Assembly: GCA_963931635.1 (NCBI GenBank)
Contig: OZ007034.1
Location: 1,860,001 to 1,924,000 of the forward strand
From: Caccoplasma sp905210875
GTDB lineage: Bacteria; Bacteroidota; Bacteroidia; Bacteroidales; UBA11471
DNA: 64,000 bases
Direction: 5' to 3'
The notes beneath the pieces were generated by a model. The model did not search any database and was not told the DNA's origin. It saw only the letters and a list, made by a program, of their open reading frames with translations. A program made the translations under genes and the position numbers. Positions 44,945 to 53,283 of the stretch are shown one piece after another; positions within the stretch are counted from its first letter, which is position 1; every line of letters starts with the position of its first letter.

Positions 44945-46018
44945 TTATTTTCCCTGGGCGATGTAATCGGTAATCCATCGGCCCACTTCGGAACATTTAT
45001 AGGCTTTTCCTTCGCCGCAGATGTCTTCGGTAACGACGCCGGCTTCGAGCGAAGCGGCAACGGCGCGCCGTATGGCAGCACCCTCTTCCATGAGACCGAA
45101 AGCATATTCAAACATGAGTGCGGTCGAGAGAATGGTGGCAACCGGGTTGGCGATGTCTTTTCCGGCAGCCTGCGGGTAGGAGCCGTGTATGGGCTCGAAG
45201 ACCGAGGTGTGCAGTCCTACCGAGGCCGAGGGGAGCATACCCAGCGAGCCGGTGATGACCGAAGCTTCGTCGGTGAGTATGTCGCCAAACATGTTTTCGG
45301 TAACGATGACATCGAAGCGGCTCGGGAACTGTACGAGCTGCATGGCTGCATTGTCGACAAACATATATTCGGTGGTGATGTCGGCGTTTTCTTTAGCGAT
45401 TTCCTGAGCCACTTCTCTCCACAAGCGCGAGGTGCAGAGTACGTTGGCCTTGTCGACCACGGTTACTTTTTGCCGGCGCTGGCGGGCATATTTGTAGGCC
45501 AGGCGCACGATACGCTCTACCTCTTCGCGGCTGTATACGCAGGTGTCATAGGCTACGTTGCCGTCTTCGCTGCGTCCTTGCGGGCGGCCGAAGTAGAGAC
45601 CTCCGGTAAGTTCGCGAATACACATCAGGTCGGTGTCTTCGACGATGTCGCGGCGCAGCGGCGACTTGTGCAGCAGCGAGGCAAAGGTGGTTACGGGACG
45701 TATGTTGGCATAGAGACCCAGTTGCTTGCGCATTCCCAACAGACCCTGTTCGGGGCGAACCTTGGCGGTGGGGTTGTTGTCGTATTTGGGGTCGCCGATG
45801 GCTCCGAACAGTACGGCATCAGACTCCATGCACAACCGATGGGTCTCTTCGGGATAGGGGTTTCCACATCGGTCGATGGCGCAGGCACCCACCCATGCGT
45901 GCTGATGAGTCAGTTCATGTCCGAAACGTTTGCACACGGCTTCGGTTACTTGCAGGGCTTGTCCCACGATTTCGGGACCTATGCCGTCGCCCGGCAGTAC
46001 GGCGATTTTCAGTTTCAT
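44945..46018 (-). CDS. leuB: 3-isopropylmalate dehydrogenase
   Basis: 357 residues from the ATG at 46018 (Met-Lys-Leu-Lys-Ile-Ala-Val-Leu-Pro-Gly-Asp-Gly-Ile-Gly-Pro-Glu), the standard LeuB start; codons farther upstream run into the previous gene. Substrate Arg residues and the Tyr/Lys/Asp catalytic set are in the usual blocks (Arg-Glu-Leu-Thr-Gly-Gly-Leu-Tyr-Phe-Gly, Asp-Lys-Ala-Asn-Val-Leu, Glu-Pro-Ile-His-Gly-Ser). Last gene of the leu operon, 20 bases after the LeuA paralogue. It makes 2-ketoisocaproate with NAD+. Confidence 0.97.
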   Translation of the reverse strand: MKLKIAVLPGDGIGPEIVGQALQVTEAVCKRFGHELTHQHAWVGACAIDRCGNPYPEETHRLCMESDAVLFGAIGDPKYDNNPTAKVRPEQGLLGMRKQLGLYANIRPVTTFASLLHKSPLRRDIVEDTDLMCIRELTGGLYFGRPQGRSEDGNVAYDTCVYSREEVERIVRLAYKYARQRRQKVTVVDKANVLCTSRLWREVAQEIAKENADITTEYMFVDNAAMQLVQFPSRFDVIVTENMFGDILTDEASVITGSLGMLPSASVGLHTSVFEPIHGSYPQAAGKDIANPVATILSTALMFEYAFGLMEEGAAIRRAVAASLEAGVVTEDICGEGKAYKCSEVGRWITDYIAQGK

Positions 46019-46038
46019 ATGTGAGAGTTTTTGTTGTT

Positions 46039-47556
46039 TTATAGATTTTCGATTTGATTCAGCATTTTCACCGTGGCCTGTATGGCAGCTTCGGTCTGGT
46101 CGGCATCGAGGCCCCGGGTTTTGAAGGTGTGGCCGTGGTAGTTCCACGTAATGACAGTCTGTACAAAAGCGTCGGTGCGGCCACCGGGGGGAATGTCGAC
46201 CGTGTAGTTGGTGAGCATCGGAAATTCCCGGCCCAGCTGTTGCTTGTAGATGGTGCGCACGGCTTTCACAAAGGCGTCGTACTGTCCGTCGCCCGTAGCC
46301 GTCTGTTCATATTGCTTGCCGTGTATCTCTATCTTCACCACGGCTACCGGGTGCAACCCCTGCGCCAGGGCCAGCGAGTAGTTGAGCAGCCTTATCTTCT
46401 GGTCCTTGGTGTCGTGTTTCAGCACGTCGGAGATGATGTAGGGCAGGTCTTCTTGGGTAACCTGCTCCTTTTTGTCGCCGAGGGCGATGATGCGGTCGGT
46501 TACCTTGCGCATCGACTCCTCGTCGAGTTCTATGCCGAGTGCTTCGAGGTTTTTCCGTATGTTGGCTTTGCCCGACGTCTTGCCCAGGGCATATTCGCGG
46601 GTGCGGCCGAAGCGTTCGGGCAGCAGGTCGTTGTAGTAGAGGTTGCTTTTGCTGTCGCCGTCGGCGTGTACGCCGGCACATTGGGTGAAGACATACTCAC
46701 CGATGACCGGCTTGTTGGCCGGAATGCGCACACCCGAGTACGACTCGACTACACGGCTCACCTGGTTTATTTTCTTTTCGTCGATGCCTGTCTGGCATTT
46801 GAGCTGGTCGTGTATGACGGCCAGTACGCTCGAAAGCGGAGCATTGCCGGCCCGTTCGCCAAGTCCGTTGATGGTACAATGTATGCCCTGTATGCCGGCC
46901 TTTACGGCCGAGTAGACATTGGCAATGGCCAGGTCGTAGTCGTTGTGCCCGTGAAAGTCGAACCGGCAGTCGGGATAGCGCTCTTTCATAGCGGCACAGA
47001 ATTCGAAACACTGGTAGGGATTGAGTATGCCCAGCGTATCGGGCAACATGAAGTGTTCGATTTCTTCGTCGTGGAGGGCGTCCATCAGTTGGTAGACATA
47101 CTCGGGCGAGTGTATCATGCCGTTTGACCAGTCTTCGAGGTAGATGTTTACCCGCAGACCGTTCTCATGGGCGAGGGATATTTCGGTCCGGATGTCGGCT
47201 ATATGCTCTTCGGGGCTTTTTTTCAACTGTTCGCGGCAGTGGCGCAGCGAGCCTTTGCACAGGAGGTTGATGATGCTTCCGCCGGCTTTTTTTATCCAGC
47301 GGGTGGAGATGCCCCGGTCGATGAATCCGAGAATCTCTACCCGGTCGAGAAAGCCCTGCTTCTCGGCCCAGGCACATACCTGGCTCACCGATTGAAACTC
47401 CCCTTCGGAGACACGGGCCGAGGCTATCTCTATACGGTCGACGTGCAACTCCGAGAGCAGCAGGCGGGCGATGCTCAGTTTCTCCTGCGGGGCAAACGAG
47501 ACACCCGATGTCTGCTCACCGTCGCGCAGAGTGGTATCTAATATCTCTATGCGCAT
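46039..47556 (-). CDS. Second alpha-isopropylmalate/citramalate synthase-family enzyme
   Basis: 505 residues. The N-terminal TIM barrel has Asp-Thr-Thr-Leu-Arg-Asp-Gly-Glu-Gln, the metal site His-Gly-His-Asn-Asp-Tyr-Asp, and Asn-Gly-Leu-Gly-Glu-Arg-Ala-Gly-Asn, as in LeuA-type acyltransferases. A C-terminal regulatory-like domain follows. It differs from the LeuA at 49599-51095 throughout (for example Ile-Asn-Leu-Leu-Cys-Lys-Gly-Ser where LeuA has Ile-His-Thr-Gly-Ile-Gly-Thr-Ser). Citramalate synthase, which would feed isoleucine synthesis through the same LeuCD and LeuB, is a reasonable guess; a second isopropylmalate synthase is the alternative. It sits between leuD (4-base gap) and leuB. 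Confidence 0.85.
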   Translation of the reverse strand: MRIEILDTTLRDGEQTSGVSFAPQEKLSIARLLLSELHVDRIEIASARVSEGEFQSVSQVCAWAEKQGFLDRVEILGFIDRGISTRWIKKAGGSIINLLCKGSLRHCREQLKKSPEEHIADIRTEISLAHENGLRVNIYLEDWSNGMIHSPEYVYQLMDALHDEEIEHFMLPDTLGILNPYQCFEFCAAMKERYPDCRFDFHGHNDYDLAIANVYSAVKAGIQGIHCTINGLGERAGNAPLSSVLAVIHDQLKCQTGIDEKKINQVSRVVESYSGVRIPANKPVIGEYVFTQCAGVHADGDSKSNLYYNDLLPERFGRTREYALGKTSGKANIRKNLEALGIELDEESMRKVTDRIIALGDKKEQVTQEDLPYIISDVLKHDTKDQKIRLLNYSLALAQGLHPVAVVKIEIHGKQYEQTATGDGQYDAFVKAVRTIYKQQLGREFPMLTNYTVDIPPGGRTDAFVQTVITWNYHGHTFKTRGLDADQTEAAIQATVKMLNQIENL

Positions 47557-47560
47557 GGCC

Positions 47561-48154
47561 TCAACGGTTATGGTTCTGTTCCCACGACTCGGTTTCGGCT
47601 TTCTGGCTCAGCAGGTAGTCGATGTCGTCGAGGCCGTTCATGAGGCAGTGTTTCTTGTAGGCGTTGATTTCAAAATGTTCGCTCCGTCCTGTGGCTTTGT
47701 TGGTGATGGTCTGCTCGGGCAGATTCACCTCGACTTCGGCTTTGGGGTTGGCAAAGATGGTGTCGAACAGCTCTTTCAGGAACGACTCGCTCACTACGAC
47801 AGGGAGTACGAAGTTGTTGAGTTCGTTGTTCTTGTGTATGTCGGCAAAGAAACTCGATACCACTACGCGGAAGCCGTAGTCGGCAATGGCCCAGGCGGCG
47901 TGTTCACGGCTTGAACCCGAACCGAAATTCTTCCCGGCGACCAGTATTTCGCCGCTGTATGTGGGGTCGTTGAGTACGAAATCTTTATTGACAGAGCCGT
48001 CGGGGTTGTAGCGCCAGTCGCGGAACAGATTCTCTCCGAATCCTTCGCGGGTGGTTGCTTTGAGAAAACGGGCCGGAATGATTTGGTCGGTATCTACGTT
48101 TTCGAGGGGGAGAGGTATGCAGGTGCTTGTCAGTATGTTGAATTTCTGTTTCAT
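47561..48154 (-). CDS. leuD: 3-isopropylmalate dehydratase small subunit
   Basis: About 197 residues from the ATG at 48154; an in-frame ATG four codons earlier (48166) is also possible. The segment Leu-Pro-Leu-Glu-Asn-Val-Asp-Thr-Asp-Gln-Ile-Ile-Pro-Ala-Arg-Phe-Leu and Gly-Ser-Gly-Ser-Ser-Arg-Glu-His-Ala are LeuD signatures. It forms the isomerase with LeuC, whose gene lies just upstream (7 to 19 bases depending on the start). Confidence 0.96.
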   Translation of the reverse strand: MKQKFNILTSTCIPLPLENVDTDQIIPARFLKATTREGFGENLFRDWRYNPDGSVNKDFVLNDPTYSGEILVAGKNFGSGSSREHAAWAIADYGFRVVVSSFFADIHKNNELNNFVLPVVVSESFLKELFDTIFANPKAEVEVNLPEQTITNKATGRSEHFEINAYKKHCLMNGLDDIDYLLSQKAETESWEQNHNR

Positions 48155-48173
48155 AATCGTTTGCATTTGTCGT

Positions 48174-49568
48174 TTACATCAGCGTTCTGGGGTCGGTGAT
48201 TACACCGGTTACGGCGGCAGCAGCGGCTACCAGCGGGCTGGCCAGCAGGGTGCGGGAGCCGGGGCCCTGACGGCCTTCGAAGTTGCGGTTGCTGGTCGAT
48301 ACGGCATATTTCCCGGCCGGCACCTTGTCGTCGTTCATGGCCAGACAGGCCGAGCAACCCGGTTGGCGTATCTCGAATCCGGCCTCGTGCAGTATCTTGT
48401 CGATACCCTCTTCGCGTATCTGTGCGTCGACCATCCAGGAGCCCGGTACCAGCCAGGCTACGATGTGGTCGGCCTTTTTACGGCCTTTGACCAGCGAGGC
48501 AAAGGCCCGGAAGTCTTCGATGCGGCCGTTGGTGCAGGCGCCGAGGAATACATAGTCTACCGCTTTTCCCAGCAGCGACTCTCCCGGCTCGAAGCCCATG
48601 TATTGCAACGATTTCATGAAAGAGCCCTTTTCTACCTCGCTCATGCCGTCGGTGGTCGGTATGTGGGCGGTGATGGCGATACCCATGCCGGGGTTGGTTC
48701 CGTAGGTAATCATCGGTTCTATGTCGGCGGCATCGTAGCGCAGTTCCTTGTCGAAAGTAGCATCGTCGTCGCTTTTGAGCGTTTTCCAGTAGGCCACCGC
48801 CTTGTCCCAGTCTTCGCCCTTGGGTGCATGTTCGCGGCCCTTGATGTAGGCAAAGGTGGTCTCGTCGGGGGCTATCATGCCACCGCGGGCACCCATTTCG
48901 ATACTCAGGTTGCACAGGGTGAGGCGGCCTTCCATCGAGAGGCTGCGCACGGCTTCGCCGGCATATTCGATAAAGTACCCGGTGGCACCGCTGGTGGTGA
49001 TTTTCGACATGAGATACAGGGCCATATCCTTGGCTGTGACGCCTTTGCCCAAGGTGCCGTCGATGGTGATGCGCATGGTCTTGGGGCGCGATTGCAGGAT
49101 ACACTGTGTGGCCAGTACCATTTCGACTTCGCTGGTGCCGATGCCGAATGCGATGGCGCCCATCGCTCCGTGGGTCGAGGTGTGGGAGTCGCCGCACACG
49201 ATGGTCATGCCGGGCAGGGTGAGTCCGCGTTCGGGACCTACAACATGAATGATACCGTTTCGGGGGTTGAGCATGCCGAAGTGGGTGAGCCCGAACTCCT
49301 CGGCGTTACGGGCCAGCGTGTCGACCTGTTTGCGCGACACGGGGTCTTCGATGGGCTTGTCCTGGTCATGGGTGGGGGTGTTGTGGTCGGGCATGCAGAA
49401 TATCTGTCCCGGACGGAAACATTTCAGTCCACGTGCACGCAGTCCGTCGAAAGCCTGGGGGCTGGTTACTTCATGGCAGTAGAGCCGGTCGATGTAGAGT
49501 TGGGTAGGTCCGTCTTCTATTTTCTGTACGACGTGAGCGTCCCATATTTTGTCGAAAAGTGTATTCAT
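48174..49568 (-). CDS. leuC: 3-isopropylmalate dehydratase large subunit
   Basis: 464 residues. Iron-sulphur cysteines are in Gly-Ala-Cys-Thr-Asn-Gly-Arg and Gly-Cys-Ser-Ala-Cys-Leu-Ala-Met-Asn, with Val-Cys-Gly-Asp-Ser-His-Thr-Ser-Thr-His-Gly-Ala as the substrate block. Aconitase-family half of the isomerase that converts 2- to 3-isopropylmalate. 30 bases after leuA. Confidence 0.97.
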   Translation of the reverse strand: MNTLFDKIWDAHVVQKIEDGPTQLYIDRLYCHEVTSPQAFDGLRARGLKCFRPGQIFCMPDHNTPTHDQDKPIEDPVSRKQVDTLARNAEEFGLTHFGMLNPRNGIIHVVGPERGLTLPGMTIVCGDSHTSTHGAMGAIAFGIGTSEVEMVLATQCILQSRPKTMRITIDGTLGKGVTAKDMALYLMSKITTSGATGYFIEYAGEAVRSLSMEGRLTLCNLSIEMGARGGMIAPDETTFAYIKGREHAPKGEDWDKAVAYWKTLKSDDDATFDKELRYDAADIEPMITYGTNPGMGIAITAHIPTTDGMSEVEKGSFMKSLQYMGFEPGESLLGKAVDYVFLGACTNGRIEDFRAFASLVKGRKKADHIVAWLVPGSWMVDAQIREEGIDKILHEAGFEIRQPGCSACLAMNDDKVPAGKYAVSTSNRNFEGRQGPGSRTLLASPLVAAAAAVTGVITDPRTLM

Positions 49569-49598
49569 AACATTAAGTTTGAGAAAGAGTAGGGAATA

Positions 49599-51095
49599 TT
49601 AATGTACAAATTTGTTGATGGCGTCGATGAAGGCTTCGACCGATGCTGCCACGATATCGGTATTGGCGGCGAATCCGTTGTAGTGAACACCGTCGTGAGC
49701 TACGGCCATGTGTACCTTGCCCACGTCGTCGCTGCCTTTGGTGATGGCCTGGATAAGGAACTCCTGAATAGTCATCTGGCGGTGAATAATCTGTTTTACG
49801 GCCTTGATGGCAGCGTCGACAGGACCGTTGCCCGTGGCTGCCGCCTCGAAGCGCTCGCCGGCAATGAGCAGACCGACGCTGGCTACCGAGCGTACGCCGA
49901 CCCCCGATGTTACTTGCAGATAGTCGAGCGTGATGCGGGCATTTTCTGAGCGCGCCTTACCCACGAGCATGAGCAGGTCGTCGTCGTTGATGTCTTTTTT
50001 GCGGTCGGCCAGTTTCAGGAAATCTTCATAAGCCTTGTCGAGCCCCTCCTTGTCGAGTTCCACACCCAGAATGTGCAGACGGTGTTTCAGTGCGGCGCGG
50101 CCGCTGCGGGCAGTGAGTACAATCGAGTTTTCGTCGATGCCCACGTCGCGCGGGTCGATGATTTCGTAGTTTTCTCGATTTTTCAGCACGCCGTCCTGGT
50201 GTATGCCCGATGAGTGGGCAAAGGCGTTGCGCCCTACGATGGCCTTGTTGGGTTGTACCGGCATACTCATGAGGCTCGATACCAGTCGGCTCGTGCTGTA
50301 AATCTTTTGCGTGTTGATGTTGGTTTCGATGTCGAGCTCCTTATGGCTTTTGAATATCATGGCCACCTCTTCGAGCGAAGTGTTGCCGGCGCGTTCGCCG
50401 ATACCGTTGATGGTTACCTCGGCCTGACGTGCTCCGTTGAGAATTCCCGATATGGTGTTGGCCGTGGCCATGCCCAGGTCGTTGTGGCAGTGGGTGGCGA
50501 TGATGGCCTTGTCGATACCTTTGACATTCTCTTTGAGAAACCGTATCTTGCGGCCGAAATCTTCGGGCAGGCAGTAACCCGTCGTGTCGGGAATGTTCAC
50601 CACCGTGGCTCCGGCTTTGATGACAGCCTCAATGACGCGAGCCAGGTATTCATTGTCGGTGCGACCGGCATCTTCGGCATAAAATTCTACGTCTTCGACA
50701 TATTTTTTTGCGCATTTCACTGCGGCGACGGCCCGTTTGATAATTTCCTCTCGGGTGGAGTTGAATTTGTATTTGATGTGGTAGTCCGAGGTACCGATAC
50801 CTGTGTGTATCCGTTTGTGCTTGGCATACTGCAAAGCCTCGGCAGCCACCTTTATGTCGTTTTCATTGGCGCGGGTTAAGGCGCAGATGGTGGGCCACGT
50901 TACCGCCTTGGAGATGGTTACGACCGAGTTGAAGTCGCCCGGGCTCGATACCGGAAATCCAGCCTCGATAATGTCTACGCCCAGCGCTTCGAGCGCTTTG
51001 GCCACTTCTATTTTCTCAACAGTGTTGAGCTGACAACCCGGCACTTGTTCGCCGTCGCGCAGGGTTGTATCGAAAATGTATAATTTCTCAGACAT
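49599..51095 (-). CDS. leuA: 2-isopropylmalate synthase
   Basis: 498 residues. Catalytic barrel with Asp-Thr-Thr-Leu-Arg-Asp-Gly-Glu-Gln-Val-Pro-Gly, the metal ligands in Thr-His-Cys-His-Asn-Asp-Leu-Gly, and Asn-Gly-Ile-Gly-Glu-Arg-Ala-Gly-Asn. The C-terminal allosteric domain (leucine feedback) includes Ala-Thr-Gly-Asn-Gly-Pro-Val-Asp-Ala. First committed enzyme of leucine synthesis and first structural gene of the operon; the leader peptide and attenuator lie in the 170 bases upstream. Confidence 0.96.
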   Translation of the reverse strand: MSEKLYIFDTTLRDGEQVPGCQLNTVEKIEVAKALEALGVDIIEAGFPVSSPGDFNSVVTISKAVTWPTICALTRANENDIKVAAEALQYAKHKRIHTGIGTSDYHIKYKFNSTREEIIKRAVAAVKCAKKYVEDVEFYAEDAGRTDNEYLARVIEAVIKAGATVVNIPDTTGYCLPEDFGRKIRFLKENVKGIDKAIIATHCHNDLGMATANTISGILNGARQAEVTINGIGERAGNTSLEEVAMIFKSHKELDIETNINTQKIYSTSRLVSSLMSMPVQPNKAIVGRNAFAHSSGIHQDGVLKNRENYEIIDPRDVGIDENSIVLTARSGRAALKHRLHILGVELDKEGLDKAYEDFLKLADRKKDINDDDLLMLVGKARSENARITLDYLQVTSGVGVRSVASVGLLIAGERFEAAATGNGPVDAAIKAVKQIIHRQMTIQEFLIQAITKGSDDVGKVHMAVAHDGVHYNGFAANTDIVAASVEAFIDAINKFVH

Positions 51096-51122
51096 GGTAA
51101 TATGTTGTTTTCGTTTGTTCTC

Positions 51123-51162
51123 AAAAAAAAACCTTTCTGCACAAGGACGTGTGAGAAAGGTT
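51123..51162 (-). terminator. Attenuator terminator of the leucine operon
   Basis: On the minus strand a 9-bp stem (arms 51154-51162 and 51130-51138, complementary, with further partial pairing in the loop) is followed directly by a run of T on that strand (A-run 51123-51131). It lies between the leader peptide and leuA, 28 bases before the leuA ATG. The position inside the 5' leader makes it an attenuator, not an end-of-operon terminator. Confidence 0.85.
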
Positions 51163-51186
51163 TCTATATGGGTTCATTTCTACATT

Positions 51187-51264
51187 TTAGCGCACCGGCT
51201 CACCGTCCATCGAAGTTTTCGGTAGAATATTAATTCGTAGGTTGTGAAGTCGAAAGTCGCGCAT
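51187..51264 (-). CDS. Leucine operon leader peptide (predicted)
   Basis: A 25-codon ORF, ATG at 51264 to TAA at 51187-51189, too short for ordinary gene calling. It begins MRDFRLHNLRINILP: Leu codons at 6, 9 and 14, with Ile at 11 and 13, so five of nine codons from 6 to 14 are Leu or Ile. It starts about 30 bases after a consensus promoter and stops 24 bases before the attenuator stem. This is the arrangement of a ribosome-sensing attenuator: when charged tRNA-Leu is scarce, a stalled ribosome would favour an antiterminator. The alternative pairing was not folded here. Confidence 0.7.
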   Translation of the reverse strand: MRDFRLHNLRINILPKTSMDGEPVR

Positions 51265-51294
51265 GAGTAGCAGTCGATTTTTGTATTTCGCCTG

Positions 51295-51325
51295 CAAATG
51301 TAACGATTATTTCTGATTCTACAAA
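51295..51325 (-). promoter_or_regulatory. Promoter of the leucine operon
   Basis: On the minus strand TTTG (complement 51322-51325), 19-base spacer, TACATTTG (complement 51295-51302), an excellent match to the Bacteroidota consensus. Transcription would start about 51288-51290, just ahead of the leader peptide. Confidence 0.75.
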
Positions 51326-51545
51326 TAAAATGCAATATTTTTTGAGTTTAGTTTTACGAATTATCATTTGTAGCGTGTTGTATAATAATGAATCAGATAA
51401 AAAAGTGACGACAAAAATTGTCTTGCCTATATCTTTTGTTCCGATGACAAATTATCTTTTGTAATTGATATGTAAAAAGTTGGGATTTTTCGGTTTTGTT
51501 TTATAACTTTCCGGCATTCATGAGGAACACCTAAAAATATGATGT
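51326..51545. other. AT-rich intergenic region between the leu promoter and the LRR gene
   Basis: About 220 bases without a credible gene. A TAACTTTC at 51504-51511 is one mismatch from the -7 consensus and may belong to the LRR gene. Nothing else was seen. Confidence 0.5.
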
Positions 51546-53210
51546 ATGGGAAAACGTGTGATTTTGGCGGCGATGCTCTTATTCGCCACATTGGGAGTTG
51601 TTAGGGGGCAAGAGTATATCGACGATGGGTGGTATTACCTTCTCTATGATGACTTCGGAGAAAGAACCGCTGTTCTCGAAGCAAGCACCCGACCGGTAGA
51701 AGATCGAGACTTGCAGATACCCGAGTATATCGATGTATATGGAGATTCTTATCGGGTGGTAGAAATTGGCGATGATGTTTTCGCGTGGAATACCTCGATA
51801 CGAACGGTAACATTGCCTCCGAGTTTGCAGACGATAGGGAAAAGAGCTTTTCAGGGTTGCGATTCGTTGGTATCGATAAATCTCGAGAATGTCAAGAAGA
51901 TAGGTGCCTATGCGTTCAATAGTTGTGATCTTTTGAAGTCGGTCGATCTCTCTTCTTTGTTTTTTATCGATGAACATACGTTTAGCTCGTGTTACGCTTT
52001 GGAATCGGTGAAGATTTCCGAGAAGACTACATCTATAGGTTACGATGCTTTTGGGTACTGTGAACGGCTTTTTTCGGTCGTCATACCCGACGGGGTAGAG
52101 AGCATAGGCGATAATGCTTTCGAGAACTGTGGATTGAGAAAGTTGACCTTGGGGAAGAATGTGAAAACAATCGGCAATAAAGCTTTTGCTACTTGTGTCG
52201 ATTTGTTTGAGATTCATTCATTGGCCGTAGAGCCACCGGCTTATCTACGGGGGAGCCCGGATGGAAGCATGTTTGGGGTATCGTATTTCTATGGTATTCT
52301 ATATGTGCCCGAGGGTTCGGTCGATGCTTATCGGCAGGCCGATGAGTGGGGAAATTTTGTTTCAATCCGCGATTCGGTATATCCCGATTATGTGGAGACA
52401 CCGATAACATCGATCACCCTAGACCCCGATACCCTTATTATCATTCGAGATAGATGGGTGAATTTCAGAACTTATTGGACGATAACACCAGGGAATGCCT
52501 CTTATCCTCAGTTGTCGTATGAGGTAGAAAATCAAGGAAAATTCGATGTCTCTTTTTATACTGGTTCAGGTCAAATATCTGTCAATGGTTGGGGATATGC
52601 GTTCGATACGGAGTGTCCCATGCGTTCCGATACGGCTGTAATCAGGCTGAGTACCACCGATGGCAGCAACCTGTCGGCGACATGCACTGTGATATACATA
52701 GCCCAGCAGGCAACATACTTCTCTTTGGGACAGGATTCCGTAACCATAGAGTGTGGTAGCTCTTTTGCGGATACATGTGAGCTCCTGCCGCAGTATGCCT
52801 CGTATGTGCGGAACATCGAGTGGACATCGAGTGATGAGTCGGTGGCGTGGGTAACGATGACTCATTGGTCGAACAGGAGATATGGCTTCTTTGGCGAAGG
52901 ACCGGGAACGGCCATTATTACGGCAAGGACTACCGACGGCAGCAACTTGTGCGATACTTGTGTGGTAACGGTATTGCCGTCGACGACGGGAGTAGAGGCT
53001 GTCGAGAGTGCCGCCGTGCAGGTATATGCCAGCGGCGGGCGTATTGTGGTCGACGGGTCGGCACCGGGAGAACCGATTGTCGTGAGTCGGCTCGACGGGG
53101 TCGTCGTGCAGGAGAGTGTCTCTACGGGGAAACGCATGGAAATATCCCTTCCTTTCGGCGGAATGTATATCGTCAATGTGAACGGAACCGTCCGCAAGGT
53201 GGTATTGTAG
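51546..53210 (+). CDS. BspA-like leucine-rich repeat surface protein with Ig-like region and sorting-signal-like C-terminus
   Basis: 554 residues. Signal peptide (Val-Val-Arg-Gly-Gln cut region). Residues about 65-225 hold LRR_5 repeats (Ala-Phe-x-x-Cys, Ile-Gly-x-x-Ala-Phe-x-x-Cys). Residues about 280-470 look like two bacterial Ig-like (Big_2) domains, each ending in a Thr-Thr-Asp-Gly-Ser-Asn-Leu-x-x-Thr-Cys segment. The last about 65 residues (Gly-Gly-Arg-Ile-Val-Val-Asp-Gly ... Gly-Met-Tyr-Ile-Val-Asn-Val ... Lys-Val-Val-Leu) resemble type IX secretion C-terminal domains. It is probably a cell-surface adhesin-like protein. The secretion route is an inference. Confidence 0.8.
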   Translation: MGKRVILAAMLLFATLGVVRGQEYIDDGWYYLLYDDFGERTAVLEASTRPVEDRDLQIPEYIDVYGDSYRVVEIGDDVFAWNTSIRTVTLPPSLQTIGKRAFQGCDSLVSINLENVKKIGAYAFNSCDLLKSVDLSSLFFIDEHTFSSCYALESVKISEKTTSIGYDAFGYCERLFSVVIPDGVESIGDNAFENCGLRKLTLGKNVKTIGNKAFATCVDLFEIHSLAVEPPAYLRGSPDGSMFGVSYFYGILYVPEGSVDAYRQADEWGNFVSIRDSVYPDYVETPITSITLDPDTLIIIRDRWVNFRTYWTITPGNASYPQLSYEVENQGKFDVSFYTGSGQISVNGWGYAFDTECPMRSDTAVIRLSTTDGSNLSATCTVIYIAQQATYFSLGQDSVTIECGSSFADTCELLPQYASYVRNIEWTSSDESVAWVTMTHWSNRRYGFFGEGPGTAIITARTTDGSNLCDTCVVTVLPSTTGVEAVESAAVQVYASGGRIVVDGSAPGEPIVVSRLDGVVVQESVSTGKRMEISLPFGGMYIVNVNGTVRKVVL

Positions 53211-53233
53211 CTTCCCTGCTTATCATATAAACG

Positions 53234-53266
53234 ACGAAGGGCCGCTCCCGAGGAGCGGCCCTTCGT
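53234..53266. terminator. Bidirectional hairpin terminator
   Basis: Perfect 14-bp stem (53234-53247 and 53253-53266), 5-base loop, between the convergent LRR and sigA genes. Confidence 0.85.
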
Positions 53267-53283
53267 TATGAACAATCAAAATG

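Noticed and set aside
48051..49592. Long plus-strand ORF (over 500 codons) opposite leuC
   Set aside because: Shadow of leuC caused by its codon bias; no recognisable domain.
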